DNA of 64,000 bases from Gammaproteobacteria bacterium (GTDB lineage Bacteria > Pseudomonadota > Gammaproteobacteria > Pseudomonadales > Pseudohongiellaceae): assembly GCA_029246545.1 (NCBI GenBank), contig JAQWMX010000003.1, positions 1 through 64,000 of the forward strand. The letters run 5' to 3'. The translations under genes and the position numbers were made by a program. Shown here piece after piece: positions 52,453 through 60,982 of this stretch. Numbering within the stretch: the stretch's first letter is position 1; every line of letters starts with the position of its first letter. A model generated the notes under the pieces. It was not told the origin of the DNA. It saw only the letters and a list, made by a program, of their open reading frames with translations, and made no database searches.

Positions 52453-53934
52453 CTATTGATTGTTTTGAATCTGTTGTAACTCGTCGATACCACCAACAGC
52501 TGTCATATGTGTTTCTGCCGGTGGAATTCTACCAGCCAGTTCTTCTTTGATAGATGCATAACGAGGATCATTAATAAGATTGATGTACTCATTTGGATCA
52601 ATAGCATTATCGTAGAGTTCTTCTTCGCCGTCTGAGTAGATAATATAGCGATGATTGTCACCACGAACACTCCAGTTACCATAGTCACCATATGTTGTGA
52701 TGGCAACATCATCCCATTCCATATCAGGATTTTCCAATAAAGGCACTAAGCTGCTGCCATCAACCCATTCTGGGCGATCTAAACCTGCCAATTCAGCTAA
52801 GGTGGCATAAATACTTTGTGTTGAAACTACCTCGTCTGACACTGAGCCAGGAGTTGTGATACCTGGTGCGACTACAATAAAGGGCACGCGAGTTGTTTCA
52901 TCCCACAAGGTCATTTTACCCCACATGTCCTTTTCACCCAGATGGAAACCATGATCGGACCATAGGACTATAATGGTGTTGTCTGTCTGGCCACTGTCAT
53001 CCAGGGCATCAATCATCTTGCCAACCATGGCATCAGCAAAACTGACACTGGCGAGGTAGCCCTGCACGGCTTCTTGCCATTTGCGGATTCCACGTTCCAA
53101 CACCCACGCCATAGTGCTTGAATCCGTATTTGGTTCAATACCAAAATTGAGTGCATTATATGCTTCAGGTACATCGTCCAAATCATTATCCAGATATTCG
53201 GGTAGCACGATATCTTCAACAGGATACATGTCAAAATATTCTTTAGGAGCATACCAGGGCAGGTGGGGGCGGAAGATTCCGGCAGAAATAAAACGAGGAC
53301 CTGTGCGTGCAGCAACCAGTTGTTGACTAATCCAGGTTGCTACTTGGCCGTCAGCCATGGCTTCTGGAGTGGTAATGGTCGGTGCGAAATCGAAATGACC
53401 TGTGCTGATCCCACCTCCTGCTGCATTTTGCCTTGCTGGAGTGGGAGGATAGATCTCATCAGGCATCTGACGTTCGAGTGAAGGGAAATAGGCATCCCAT
53501 GCATTCACATCTTGCTGACCTCCGAATGCACTGGCCACATAAGTATGCGCATGAAAGAGTTTGCCACTACCTAAAGTCAGATAGTCATTTTCCCTGAAGT
53601 ATCGAGGAAGAGATAATTTGTCAGCAAATGTAGGGTTATTACGCCAGTCGCCAAGCTGTGTGTATACACCACTGTTAAATGGGCTCATACCAAATAATAA
53701 AGCTGTTCTAGCAGGTAAACAGGCAGCTGCGGGCGTATGGGCATTGGTAAAAAGCATGCCGCGTGCAGCCAAAGCATCAATATTGGGTGTTTGAGCTTGA
53801 GGATGGCCGCCTAATACACCAACCCAGTCATTCAAATCATCAACATTGATAAATAAAATATCAGGTTTTTCTTGGGCATAGGCTGGTATTAGAAAACAAA
53901 CAGAGGCGAATAAGAGAACTATCTTTTTTAACAT
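52453..53934 (-). CDS. periplasmic sulfatase (iduronate-2-sulfatase-like)
   Basis: 493 residues with signal peptide ending AYAQ. The sulfatase signature is CLPARTALLFG (Cys72, Cys-x-Pro-x-Arg), with metal Asps in NVDDLNDW and a late WSDHGFHLGEKDMWGKMTLWDETTRVPFI segment carrying Asp-His and Lys. The C-terminal ELYDNAIDPNEYINL resembles the iduronate-2-sulfatase/choline-sulfatase group. Substrate probably a sulfated polysaccharide unit or small sulfate ester; not resolved. Ribosome site GGAG. Confidence 0.88.
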   Translation of the reverse strand: MLKKIVLLFASVCFLIPAYAQEKPDILFINVDDLNDWVGVLGGHPQAQTPNIDALAARGMLFTNAHTPAAACLPARTALLFGMSPFNSGVYTQLGDWRNNPTFADKLSLPRYFRENDYLTLGSGKLFHAHTYVASAFGGQQDVNAWDAYFPSLERQMPDEIYPPTPARQNAAGGGISTGHFDFAPTITTPEAMADGQVATWISQQLVAARTGPRFISAGIFRPHLPWYAPKEYFDMYPVEDIVLPEYLDNDLDDVPEAYNALNFGIEPNTDSSTMAWVLERGIRKWQEAVQGYLASVSFADAMVGKMIDALDDSGQTDNTIIVLWSDHGFHLGEKDMWGKMTLWDETTRVPFIVVAPGITTPGSVSDEVVSTQSIYATLAELAGLDRPEWVDGSSLVPLLENPDMEWDDVAITTYGDYGNWSVRGDNHRYIIYSDGEEELYDNAIDPNEYINLINDPRYASIKEELAGRIPPAETHMTAVGGIDELQQIQNNQ

Positions 53935-54263
53935 TTAACTAACTCCATTTTTTTACTTATAGATTGAGTGGGAAGTTCAAACACTTATCATTCCCATTTT
54001 TTGGCTTTAGCTATTAGCAGGGCAATTGTGTAAAACCGTTGAGCCGGAAATCGTACTATAAATTAAGGTTATTGACACTATAAAACTAAGATAATGCAAT
54101 ATCCTAATAGTTTCTCATTAGTGGAGTGTGGGATAATTTGACGCAGGATAAATTCAATGTAAGAAACTGTAAATTAAGTCTTATAGATTATGTTTTTTCT
54201 TGCATTAAAACCATAAAACGCATGTAATTTACAAAGTTTAAAAAAGATTCCTCGAGGTTTGAA
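53935..54263. other. 329-bp divergent intergenic region
   Basis: This lies between the sulfatase (minus) and the DsrE-like gene (plus). It contains a TTGACA near 54072 with only poor -10 candidates downstream, and the ribosome site CCTCGAGG of the plus gene. I see no clear FNR box (TTGAT-N4-ATCAA), which would be expected for a cbb3 operon under oxygen control, and no ORF or RNA. Confidence 0.45.
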
Positions 54264-54983
54264 ATGAAAAAAGAAATTATTGGAAATACTAATGTTGCTT
54301 CTGAGCCGGCAGAGAAAATAGAACGCAGGTCTTTAGTTAAAGCAATGGGAGCAGCTACGATTGCTGGATTAGCTGTTAACGCTTCAAAGGCTAATGCCCA
54401 AGCTGATAACAGCAATAGATTTATGCCAATGCGTCATAGTGAAGATGCTTGGCTAGATGAATTATCAGGTAGTCATCGTGTGTTTATAGATACGTCTTTC
54501 CCTTTAGGCGGAAGTGACGGTTTGCTTTACTCAGCCAACCTTATGAATGCTCATGCGCAAGCTTATAATGGTTCTGATAGTGACTTTGCGATGGTGCTTT
54601 GTTATCGGCACATTTCAACGCCTTTGGCTTATAACCATAATATGTGGGAGAAGTATGGAGAGATTTTCAATGGCATTATGAATTATCCTGACCCACAGAC
54701 CGGCGAAGCACCTAAACTTAATATATTGAACTCAGATGAGCATGCAATGTTCCCAGGTCTAACCCTTGATGCTATGTCAGCTAGAGGTGTGAAAATTGTG
54801 ATATGCGCTAATGCAACTGGTTTTTTCGCGGGTCAAGTAGCTGCAAGTACGGATCAAGATAGTGATGTTGTATTCGATGAATTGGTTGCTAATGCAATGC
54901 CTGGTAGTCGTTTTGTAGCTGCTGGTGTTATTGCTACGACTCGTGCACAAGAATACGGATATAGCCTGTTATACGCAGGATGA
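54264..54983 (+). CDS. Tat-exported DsrE-like protein
   Basis: 239 residues. Twin-arginine signal (ERRSLVKAMG) then an Ala-rich hydrophobic segment and AQA cleavage near residue 45. The mature domain has a strand-helix order and a C-terminal MPGSRFVAAGVIATTRAQEYGYSLLYAG, reminiscent of periplasmic DsrE/DsrF-type proteins (which usually end VPAGV-x-x-x-x-x-QE-GY-x-Y). A single Cys in VKIVICANA and another in VLCYRH sit near the positions used by sulfur carriers. Sulfur-transfer role is inference. Its TGA overlaps the ATG of the next gene (ATGA), so the two are translationally coupled. Confidence 0.7.
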   Translation: MKKEIIGNTNVASEPAEKIERRSLVKAMGAATIAGLAVNASKANAQADNSNRFMPMRHSEDAWLDELSGSHRVFIDTSFPLGGSDGLLYSANLMNAHAQAYNGSDSDFAMVLCYRHISTPLAYNHNMWEKYGEIFNGIMNYPDPQTGEAPKLNILNSDEHAMFPGLTLDAMSARGVKIVICANATGFFAGQVAASTDQDSDVVFDELVANAMPGSRFVAAGVIATTRAQEYGYSLLYAG

Positions 54984-57652
54984 GTTCAAAATTAAGTTCA
55001 GCTCCTAACTCAGCTGATTCTTTTGCAGATAAATTAGTTGATACGGGACTAGTCTATGCCCATAGTATGGCGGCATTAGGCACTTTGTTCCTGGCCGTGA
55101 TTTTCGGCATTATTGTTTCTTTGCAATTTTTCATGCCGGAGATAGGTGCTGAGTCATCAGTATTCACTTGGGGCAGATTGCGTTACGCCCATACCCAAGG
55201 AATTATGCTGGGTTGGTTGGGCAATGCATTTCTGGCTTTTCTCTATCATGCGGTTCCAATATTAACGGGTAAACCAGTCAGCAGTAGAGTACTCGGGCGC
55301 TGGCTGTTTGGCCTATGGAATTTTATTGTTGTATTGCCAGGTTTTGTTCTAGTGCTGGCAGGATACAGCCAGCCCATAGAATGGGCTGAATTTCCACTCA
55401 GCATTGATGTCTTCGTTATCGTTGGATTCATACTTGCTGCTATACAGTTTTTACCGGGATTTTTTCGCCCCGGGCTTGATGATCTTTATGTCTCCAGTTG
55501 GTACATCATTGGTGGATTAGTTTTCACTCTTTTAGCTTACCCCATGGGTAATATTATTCCGGAAATTGTACCTGGTGCAGAAAGCGCAGCATTTGGAGGT
55601 TTATGGATTCATGATGCGGTTGGCTTATTTGTCACACCTTTGGCATTAGCGATTTTATATTTTGTTATTCCGGCTGCGACAGGTCGGCCAATATTTAGTC
55701 ACTTCTTATCTATGTTTGGTTTTTGGGGCTTGTTCTTTCTATACCCTTTAAATGGTACCCATCATTATGTTTTTTCAGTCATCCCTATGGCGGCACAGTT
55801 GGGTGCTATTGCGGCTTCGGCATTGCTTGGGGTGATTGTGGTTATTGTTGTGACTAATCTGCTTCTCTCTTTACGAGGTTCTGGCTGGATTCCTAAAGAT
55901 GTTGGTTTGCGTTTTGTCGTCATGTCGATTGTGTTCTATTTAATTGTGAGCATCCAAGGTTCGTTTCAAGCACAGATGAGTTTAAATCAAGCTGTACATT
56001 TCACTGATTGGGTAGTGGCTCATTCGCATTTGGCTATGCTTGGTTTTGCCACCTTTGCTGGAATAGGCGGAATTATTCATGCTTGGCAGAGAATTCCATG
56101 GGCTCGATACAACGTTAAAGCATTGAATTGGTCTTTTTGGTTGTTGGTGCTTGGAATTGGCATAATGTTTACTGACCTAACGCTTGCAGGCATAGTCCAA
56201 GCAAACTTATGGTTAAGTGGGGCTCCATGGCTTGATTCAGTTCAGGCTTCTAAACCTTATTGGGTGATTCGTACCTTGTCCGCAATTCCTATAACTGGCG
56301 GGTTTATTGCTTTGTTTGTTGGCTTAGTTACTGGGCCTCGCGGAACTGGAGCGAAAGCAATTAAACTGGATAGTAAACAACAAAGTTCTTTAGAAGTTCG
56401 TCCTCGTCTTGCATCTACTTCTTTTGCTAAAGAATTAGGTGTCGCTAGTTCGGAGCATATTTTAAGGATGTCTTATTTAGCCGCATCGGTTGCAGGTCTT
56501 ACTTTTTTTGCAGTTTCAGTCTTCTTACTTGGTTATTTGCCAGGTCGAGTCTTAGACCAACAAATTTCCTTAATGACGCCAGCTTACGTTCTCAGACCAA
56601 GCGTTTCAGAACAACGTGGACGAGCTATTTATGCGCGAGAAGGTTGTGCTTATTGTCATACCCAGCAAATCCGTTATACAGAAGCAGACATTAAGCGCTT
56701 TGGAGCACCAACATTAGCATGGGAAGGTCAGTTTGATTTTCCACATCTCTGGGGCACTCGACGCATTGGTCCTGATTTGGCCCGTGCTGGATCAACACGC
56801 AGTACAGATTGGCACTTACTGCATTTATATTCCCCACGCGCTGTTTCACCCTTATCAATAATGCCTTCTTACCAATCACTGTTTGACGATGCGCCAGATA
56901 AACCCAAACAGGAAGCTTATGATCTTCTAGCATTCATAGAATCACTAGGTCGTGCCAGAGAAATAGCTTGGCCTGATGGTGATGTGGCAGCACGTGAACT
57001 TTATCTGCAAGATAGATGGGCATTAATGTCTTTTGATGCGCCATTGTTAAATGCGCATCCAAATAAAACCCAGCCAAAGGGAGAGTTTCCTGAATTTGGT
57101 GAAGCAGCCACGCCTGAGGTTGGTCAGCAGCTTTGGACCGAAAACTGTGTCAGTTGTCACGGTGAGAGTGGGCAAGGAGATGGTCCTGCCGCTGAATGGT
57201 TGCAACCTCGGCCGGCTAACCTGGTTGAGCATGAATATTCGTCAGATAGTGTTGCTGATGTACTTTGGAATGGTGTAGAAGGCACGTCAATGTCTGCATG
57301 GCGTGATATGGCTCCTCAGAATTTAGCTGCTTTGATTAAAGTCGTACAGGGATTTTCGAATGTAGGATCAGTTATAGATGTTAATGCTAATGAGCTTTCA
57401 TTAGGTGAGGAGGTTTATACTGATAATTGTATTCAGTGCCATGGTCTAAGTGGTGATGGTAATGGCTTTGCGACAAGTGAACTACCAGTTGCGCCAACTG
57501 ATTTTATTAATCAACGCTCAAGCGTGGCCCAAAGCATTAGTGTTTTGCAAAATGGTATTGATGGGTCATCAATGGCGCCTTGGAACGACCGTTTGTCTGT
57601 TGATGAAATGATGGCTGTAACATTTTATATACGTGAGTTTTATAATGACTAA
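54980..57652 (+). CDS. fused cbb3-type cytochrome oxidase CcoN-CcoO with two further cytochrome c domains
   Basis: 890 residues in one chain. 1-450: CcoN with low-spin haem His71, CuB ligands His211, His261 and His262, the cross-link Tyr255 six residues before His261 as in P. stutzeri CcoN, and haem His348/His350. A Tyr there supports an oxygen reductase rather than NO reductase. 490-520: a membrane helix. 540-660: CcoO-like monohaem domain (CAYCH 556-560; RRIGPDLAR; Met in SIMPSY 628). 710-795 and 800-890: two c domains (CVSCH 723, CIQCH 817) with likely Met ligands in GTSMSAW and GSSMAPW, resembling CcoP. It reduces O2 to water with electrons from c-type cytochromes. Starts within the DsrE-like gene stop. 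Confidence 0.9.
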   Translation: MSSKLSSAPNSADSFADKLVDTGLVYAHSMAALGTLFLAVIFGIIVSLQFFMPEIGAESSVFTWGRLRYAHTQGIMLGWLGNAFLAFLYHAVPILTGKPVSSRVLGRWLFGLWNFIVVLPGFVLVLAGYSQPIEWAEFPLSIDVFVIVGFILAAIQFLPGFFRPGLDDLYVSSWYIIGGLVFTLLAYPMGNIIPEIVPGAESAAFGGLWIHDAVGLFVTPLALAILYFVIPAATGRPIFSHFLSMFGFWGLFFLYPLNGTHHYVFSVIPMAAQLGAIAASALLGVIVVIVVTNLLLSLRGSGWIPKDVGLRFVVMSIVFYLIVSIQGSFQAQMSLNQAVHFTDWVVAHSHLAMLGFATFAGIGGIIHAWQRIPWARYNVKALNWSFWLLVLGIGIMFTDLTLAGIVQANLWLSGAPWLDSVQASKPYWVIRTLSAIPITGGFIALFVGLVTGPRGTGAKAIKLDSKQQSSLEVRPRLASTSFAKELGVASSEHILRMSYLAASVAGLTFFAVSVFLLGYLPGRVLDQQISLMTPAYVLRPSVSEQRGRAIYAREGCAYCHTQQIRYTEADIKRFGAPTLAWEGQFDFPHLWGTRRIGPDLARAGSTRSTDWHLLHLYSPRAVSPLSIMPSYQSLFDDAPDKPKQEAYDLLAFIESLGRAREIAWPDGDVAARELYLQDRWALMSFDAPLLNAHPNKTQPKGEFPEFGEAATPEVGQQLWTENCVSCHGESGQGDGPAAEWLQPRPANLVEHEYSSDSVADVLWNGVEGTSMSAWRDMAPQNLAALIKVVQGFSNVGSVIDVNANELSLGEEVYTDNCIQCHGLSGDGNGFATSELPVAPTDFINQRSSVAQSISVLQNGIDGSSMAPWNDRLSVDEMMAVTFYIREFYND

Positions 57653-57685
57653 TTCAGTGAATGTAGCTAGCTCAGGAAGAAAACA

Positions 57686-57856
57686 ATGTTGACGAATGCG
57701 ATTGTATTTGGATCTCTCATTATAGCGCTGGTTTATTTCATTGCTTGGTTTGTTCGTCGTGATTTTAGAGAACAGATTGAGCGACCTAAACATCGCTTTC
57801 AAGACCAAGTTGAAGAGTATGACAGTCAATTAATTCAGCAAGAAAATAAAAGTTAA
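57686..57856 (+). CDS. CcoQ-like small membrane protein
   Basis: 56 residues: MLTNAIVFGSLIIALVYFIAW is one membrane helix, followed by basic and acidic residues (FVRRDFREQIERPKHRFQD). Size, single helix and location directly after the oxidase match CcoQ/FixQ-type assembly or stability subunits. The strong ribosome site CAGGAAGA supports it as a real gene despite its length. Confidence 0.75.
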   Translation: MLTNAIVFGSLIIALVYFIAWFVRRDFREQIERPKHRFQDQVEEYDSQLIQQENKS

Positions 57857-57884
57857 AAAAGGCAATAAGCCTAAAGGGTTAAGA

Positions 57885-58832
57885 ATGTCTGAAGGTAAAT
57901 CTAAATTCGGATCTGCGATTATAATTATCGTGCCTATGGTATTGGGAATATTACTCATTAGCGGAACCTTATTTCTAGATGATATTGATAATTCTGAGCT
58001 TGCTGTTGAAGCCACTGCTGAATATGGTCAAAGGTTATTAAGAGATACTGTTTCTTTACTAGGCCCTGATCAAGCAAACCCGGAAATGCGTTATTCAGGT
58101 AACCGCCTAGACTGTGCTTCTTGCCATTTAGATACCGGAGTTGAACAGGGTACTTTGTCTTTATTACAATCAGCGGCTCGTTATCCCAGGTTTTCGGGTA
58201 GAGACGGTGGGGAGCGCGACCTTAAGGATAGGATTAATGGCTGTATGCAGCGCAGTATGAATGGCAGGCCATTCTCACGAGACAGTGTTGAATTAGCCGC
58301 TATGGAAACTTATATCCTAAGTTTAGGTGCACAACATGCAGCGATGAGTGAAAGTAAAACAGTGGCAGTTGAGCCGCCTGCTTTTGTTGAGCCACAACGT
58401 AGAGCTAATGTAGAAGCAGGTCAGGTGGTTTATGAGCAGCATTGCCTAATATGTCATGGCGAAAATGGAGAAGGGCTTAAAGAAACCACTGATATTCTTA
58501 ATGGTTATTTATTCCCGCCAGTTTGGGGAGTAGATAGTTATAACAATGGCGCCGGGATGAATCGCGTATTAACGGCAGCTCGTTTTATTAAGGCACGTAT
58601 GCCATTAGGAGAAGCGGTTTTAACGGATGCTGAAGCTTATGATGTATCTGCTTATATCAACTCTCAACCGAGACCGGTCAAAAGTAATCTTGAACAAGAT
58701 TATCCAGATTTAACGCGTAAACCTATTGATAGTCCTTATCCACCTTACGCTGATCCATTTACTCAAGAACAGCATAAATACGGACCCTTCGATCCTATTC
58801 GGAAATATTATGAAAGTCTGAGCTCAAACTAA
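57885..58832 (+). CDS. membrane-anchored diheme cytochrome c, TsdA (thiosulfate dehydrogenase)-like
   Basis: 315 residues. N-terminal membrane anchor (about 10-30). First haem CASCH (77-81) with the downstream Cys120 in RINGCMQRSMNGRPF: TsdA enzymes have a Cys thiolate as the axial ligand in this INGC motif. Second haem CLICH (187-191), and FIKARMP (Lys236, Met239) is where TsdA keeps its Lys/Met ligands. It would oxidise two thiosulfates to tetrathionate, or the reverse, passing electrons to the oxidase. Other diheme electron carriers cannot be excluded by eye. Last gene of the four-gene module; 28 bp after the CcoQ-like gene. Confidence 0.75.
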   Translation: MSEGKSKFGSAIIIIVPMVLGILLISGTLFLDDIDNSELAVEATAEYGQRLLRDTVSLLGPDQANPEMRYSGNRLDCASCHLDTGVEQGTLSLLQSAARYPRFSGRDGGERDLKDRINGCMQRSMNGRPFSRDSVELAAMETYILSLGAQHAAMSESKTVAVEPPAFVEPQRRANVEAGQVVYEQHCLICHGENGEGLKETTDILNGYLFPPVWGVDSYNNGAGMNRVLTAARFIKARMPLGEAVLTDAEAYDVSAYINSQPRPVKSNLEQDYPDLTRKPIDSPYPPYADPFTQEQHKYGPFDPIRKYYESLSSN

Positions 58833-58880
58833 ATCTAAAATATCCATCATGTTGTTTGCGTGGTGCTGTTTCAGAAATTA

Positions 58881-59471
58881 TTATCTGATGGCATTAGAAA
58901 GTTGAGTAGCATTAATTGGAATCATAAGATGAGCATCGGAAGTGCCTTCTAACATCATCCAAGGCAGGCCTATTCCTGCAATAGCATTTGCACGTTGACT
59001 TGCAGTTGGCATACCTAGGTTTTCTGACAGGGCATACGGCAGTGCAACTACCCATAATAGGTTAATTTGATCATTCTCTTCATAAAGGTAATATCTCAGT
59101 GACCCAAATTCTTGAGGAGGGATTAAGCCATCACTTTCAGCTTGGTCTATAGCTGATTGAAGTTCTTCGTCTGCTAAGCCCTGTGCTGTCATTCTGGCAA
59201 TGAAGTCTGTCCTTTGCGAACTAGCGGTAGGGGTGCAGCGTGTATAACCATCCGCATGCTTAGGTTGGCATTCAACGTGGTTAGTGCCTGCACGTAAAAT
59301 AACACGCTCAATGTTTTCATCATAAGTGAAAACAGTAGCATCAGCATGCAACTCAACTGGCAAGTGTCAAACAGCTCTTTGAATATCTTCAGCGCTGAAT
59401 TGAGCATTAGCTATAACTGGTATGAACAAGCTGGGAAAAATTAATGTACTGATTAATTTAAGATGTTTCAT
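58881..59471 (-). pseudogene. secreted protein gene with an in-frame opal codon
   Basis: From ATG 59471: signal peptide (cleavage near ANAQ) and FSAEDIQRAV, then TGA at 59367-59369, then the same frame continues HLPVELHADATVFTYDENIERVILRAGTNHVECQPK and through another 150 codons to 58881. One base change from CGA (Arg) or TGG would restore it. The family is not recognised; a CxP and Cys at 52-61 could pair. Either a recent pseudogene or sequencing error. Confidence 0.75.
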
Positions 59472-59492
59472 GAAAAGCTCCGAAGGTTGTTT

Positions 59493-59981
59493 TTATTCAT
59501 TTAAAGCAATAACTAGTTCATCAAGCAATTCATATAACAAATTTATTTTTTCATGCCCAAATTGCTGCGTAATATGTTCATAACGTTCAGCAGATTTTGG
59601 CGCAATTTTTGTATAAAGCTTTCGGCCTGAGTCTGTTAAGAAAAGCTCAGATCGGCGTTGATCTGTGGCTACTATGCGGCGCTTAATTAAACCGCGAGAT
59701 TCTAGATTTTTTGAAATGCGTGACATGCTCGGCACCATTAAAAAACAGCGCTCAGCAAGCTCAGTCATTTCAAGACCTTCTTCTTGCTCAAGAAATCGGA
59801 TTACTCGCCACTGTTGTGGCGAGAGCTCATGCTTTTTTAAAGTCGGTATGAATTTCTTCATCACTGCTTCGCGAGCACGAAGTAAAGACATTGGTAAGGA
59901 TTTGCCAAACTCGCCTAATTTAAGGTCCAATTCAATGTTGCTTGAATTAGATTTTTCGACCTTAAGAGTTGATTGGCTCAT
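59493..59981 (-). CDS. hpaR: MarR-family regulator HpaR of the homoprotocatechuate operon
   Basis: 162 residues. It follows E. coli HpaR: LPMSLLRAREAVMKKFIPTLKKHELSPQQWRVIRFL, then the wing region EMTELAERCFLMVPSMSRISKNLESRGLIKRR and DQRRSELFLTDSGRKLY. It represses the meta operon until homoprotocatechuate binds. ATG 59981 is preferred over GTG 59990. It overlaps the end of the FAH-family gene by 20 bp and is likely cotranscribed with it. A MarR-type palindrome at 60897-60912 is a good operator. Confidence 0.88.
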   Translation of the reverse strand: MSQSTLKVEKSNSSNIELDLKLGEFGKSLPMSLLRAREAVMKKFIPTLKKHELSPQQWRVIRFLEQEEGLEMTELAERCFLMVPSMSRISKNLESRGLIKRRIVATDQRRSELFLTDSGRKLYTKIAPKSAERYEHITQQFGHEKINLLYELLDELVIALNE

Positions 59982-60828
59982 CAATGACACCGTTCACCAA
60001 TGTTCCGATACCTTCAACACTTACTTCAATAATATCACCAGGCACCAAATACCTAGGTGGGTCAAAACGTGCTCCTGCACCATTTGGTGTGCCGGTAGCA
60101 ATAATATCGCCGGGCTTTAGTTGGAAAAATTGGGAGCAATAGCTAATGATGTATTTTAACGGGAACATCATGCTAGCTGTTGTATCATCTTGTCGCACTT
60201 CGCCATTAACCGTTGTGGTGACGCGCATATCTTCGTATTGTTCAGCGCTAAATTCATCTGCACTAACTAGCCAAGGACCAAGCGAACCAGAGTTCACAAA
60301 GTTCTTACCCTGCGTGACATTGAATTTTGCATGGCGTACCCAATCGCGGAGAGTGCCTTCATTCATGATGGTTAAAGCGGCTATATGCTCGTAAGCATTT
60401 TCTTCTTTAATGCGTCGTCCGCCTTTACCAATAACAATAACTATCTCACCTTCGTAATCAAGTTGATCTGATTCGGGTGGACGCCAAAGTGGCTGATCAT
60501 GTGCTGTTAATGAATCAGGTGTTCGTATGAACAGGCTAGGGAATTTTGGTGCATCTGAGCCGTCTTTATACTCGGCATTACGATTTGCATAGTTAACACC
60601 GATACAGGCTATTTTCTCAGGGAATGAGATGGGTTTAAGAATTTCCACATCGGCTAATTGCATACTAGGGGCTGTGTTTTCAGCTAGTTCTTTTGCCTCA
60701 TTAAGTCGATCTTCTTGAATGATCGACATTAAGTCTCCTCCAAGAGTGTTTCCTAAATCAATGACCTGGTCATCTATTACCGCACCCCAGGAGGTTGATC
60801 CTTGGTGATTAAAAGCTATGAATCGCAT
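59962..60828 (-). CDS. fumarylacetoacetate hydrolase-family protein, HpaG-like
   Basis: 288 residues. FAH-family C-terminal domain with ACIGVNYANRNAEYKDG, FIRTPDSL, YEGEIVIVIGKGGR (two Glu metal ligands), a metal Asp region in MNEGTLRDWVRH and KNFVNSGSLGPWLV. In the homoprotocatechuate pathway HpaG decarboxylates and isomerises 5-carboxymethyl-2-oxo-hex-3-ene-1,7-dioate. E. coli HpaG is a bifunctional 429-residue double domain; this is one domain, so one of the two activities may lie elsewhere. Ribosome site GGAGC. Divergent from hpaE. Confidence 0.82.
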   Translation of the reverse strand: MRFIAFNHQGSTSWGAVIDDQVIDLGNTLGGDLMSIIQEDRLNEAKELAENTAPSMQLADVEILKPISFPEKIACIGVNYANRNAEYKDGSDAPKFPSLFIRTPDSLTAHDQPLWRPPESDQLDYEGEIVIVIGKGGRRIKEENAYEHIAALTIMNEGTLRDWVRHAKFNVTQGKNFVNSGSLGPWLVSADEFSAEQYEDMRVTTTVNGEVRQDDTTASMMFPLKYIISYCSQFFQLKPGDIIATGTPNGAGARFDPPRYLVPGDIIEVSVEGIGTLVNGVIDEPINS

Positions 60829-60896
60829 TAATATTGCTCCTATTACTTATAAGTATGTTCAAAGTTTTTGTGAGTGTTGCATTAATTTTAAATATA

Positions 60897-60912
60897 ACTT
60901 AACATGTTAAGT
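60897..60912. promoter_or_regulatory. candidate HpaR operator (16-bp perfect palindrome)
   Basis: ACTTAACATGTTAAGT is a perfect palindrome of the MarR type (TTAAC-AT-GTTAA core), centred in the 154-bp divergent region between the FAH-family gene and hpaE. Experimental support is not available from the sequence. Confidence 0.6.
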
Positions 60913-60982
60913 AATTTAACACAAGTACGAAATATCACTAACTTAACCAATAAAATAATTCATCAATAGAAAAGGTGCCAAC

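Noticed and set aside
54980-57652. Nitric oxide reductase NorB-like interpretation of the fused oxidase
   Set aside because: The cross-link Tyr and CcoO-type domain are present, which fits cbb3 oxidase better.
59367-59369. TGA read as selenocysteine
   Set aside because: No hairpin of SECIS form was seen just after the TGA and the family is unknown; a nonsense change or error is simpler.
59665-60120. 151-codon plus-strand frame across hpaR and the FAH gene
   Set aside because: It lies antisense to two recognised genes and has no supporting signal.
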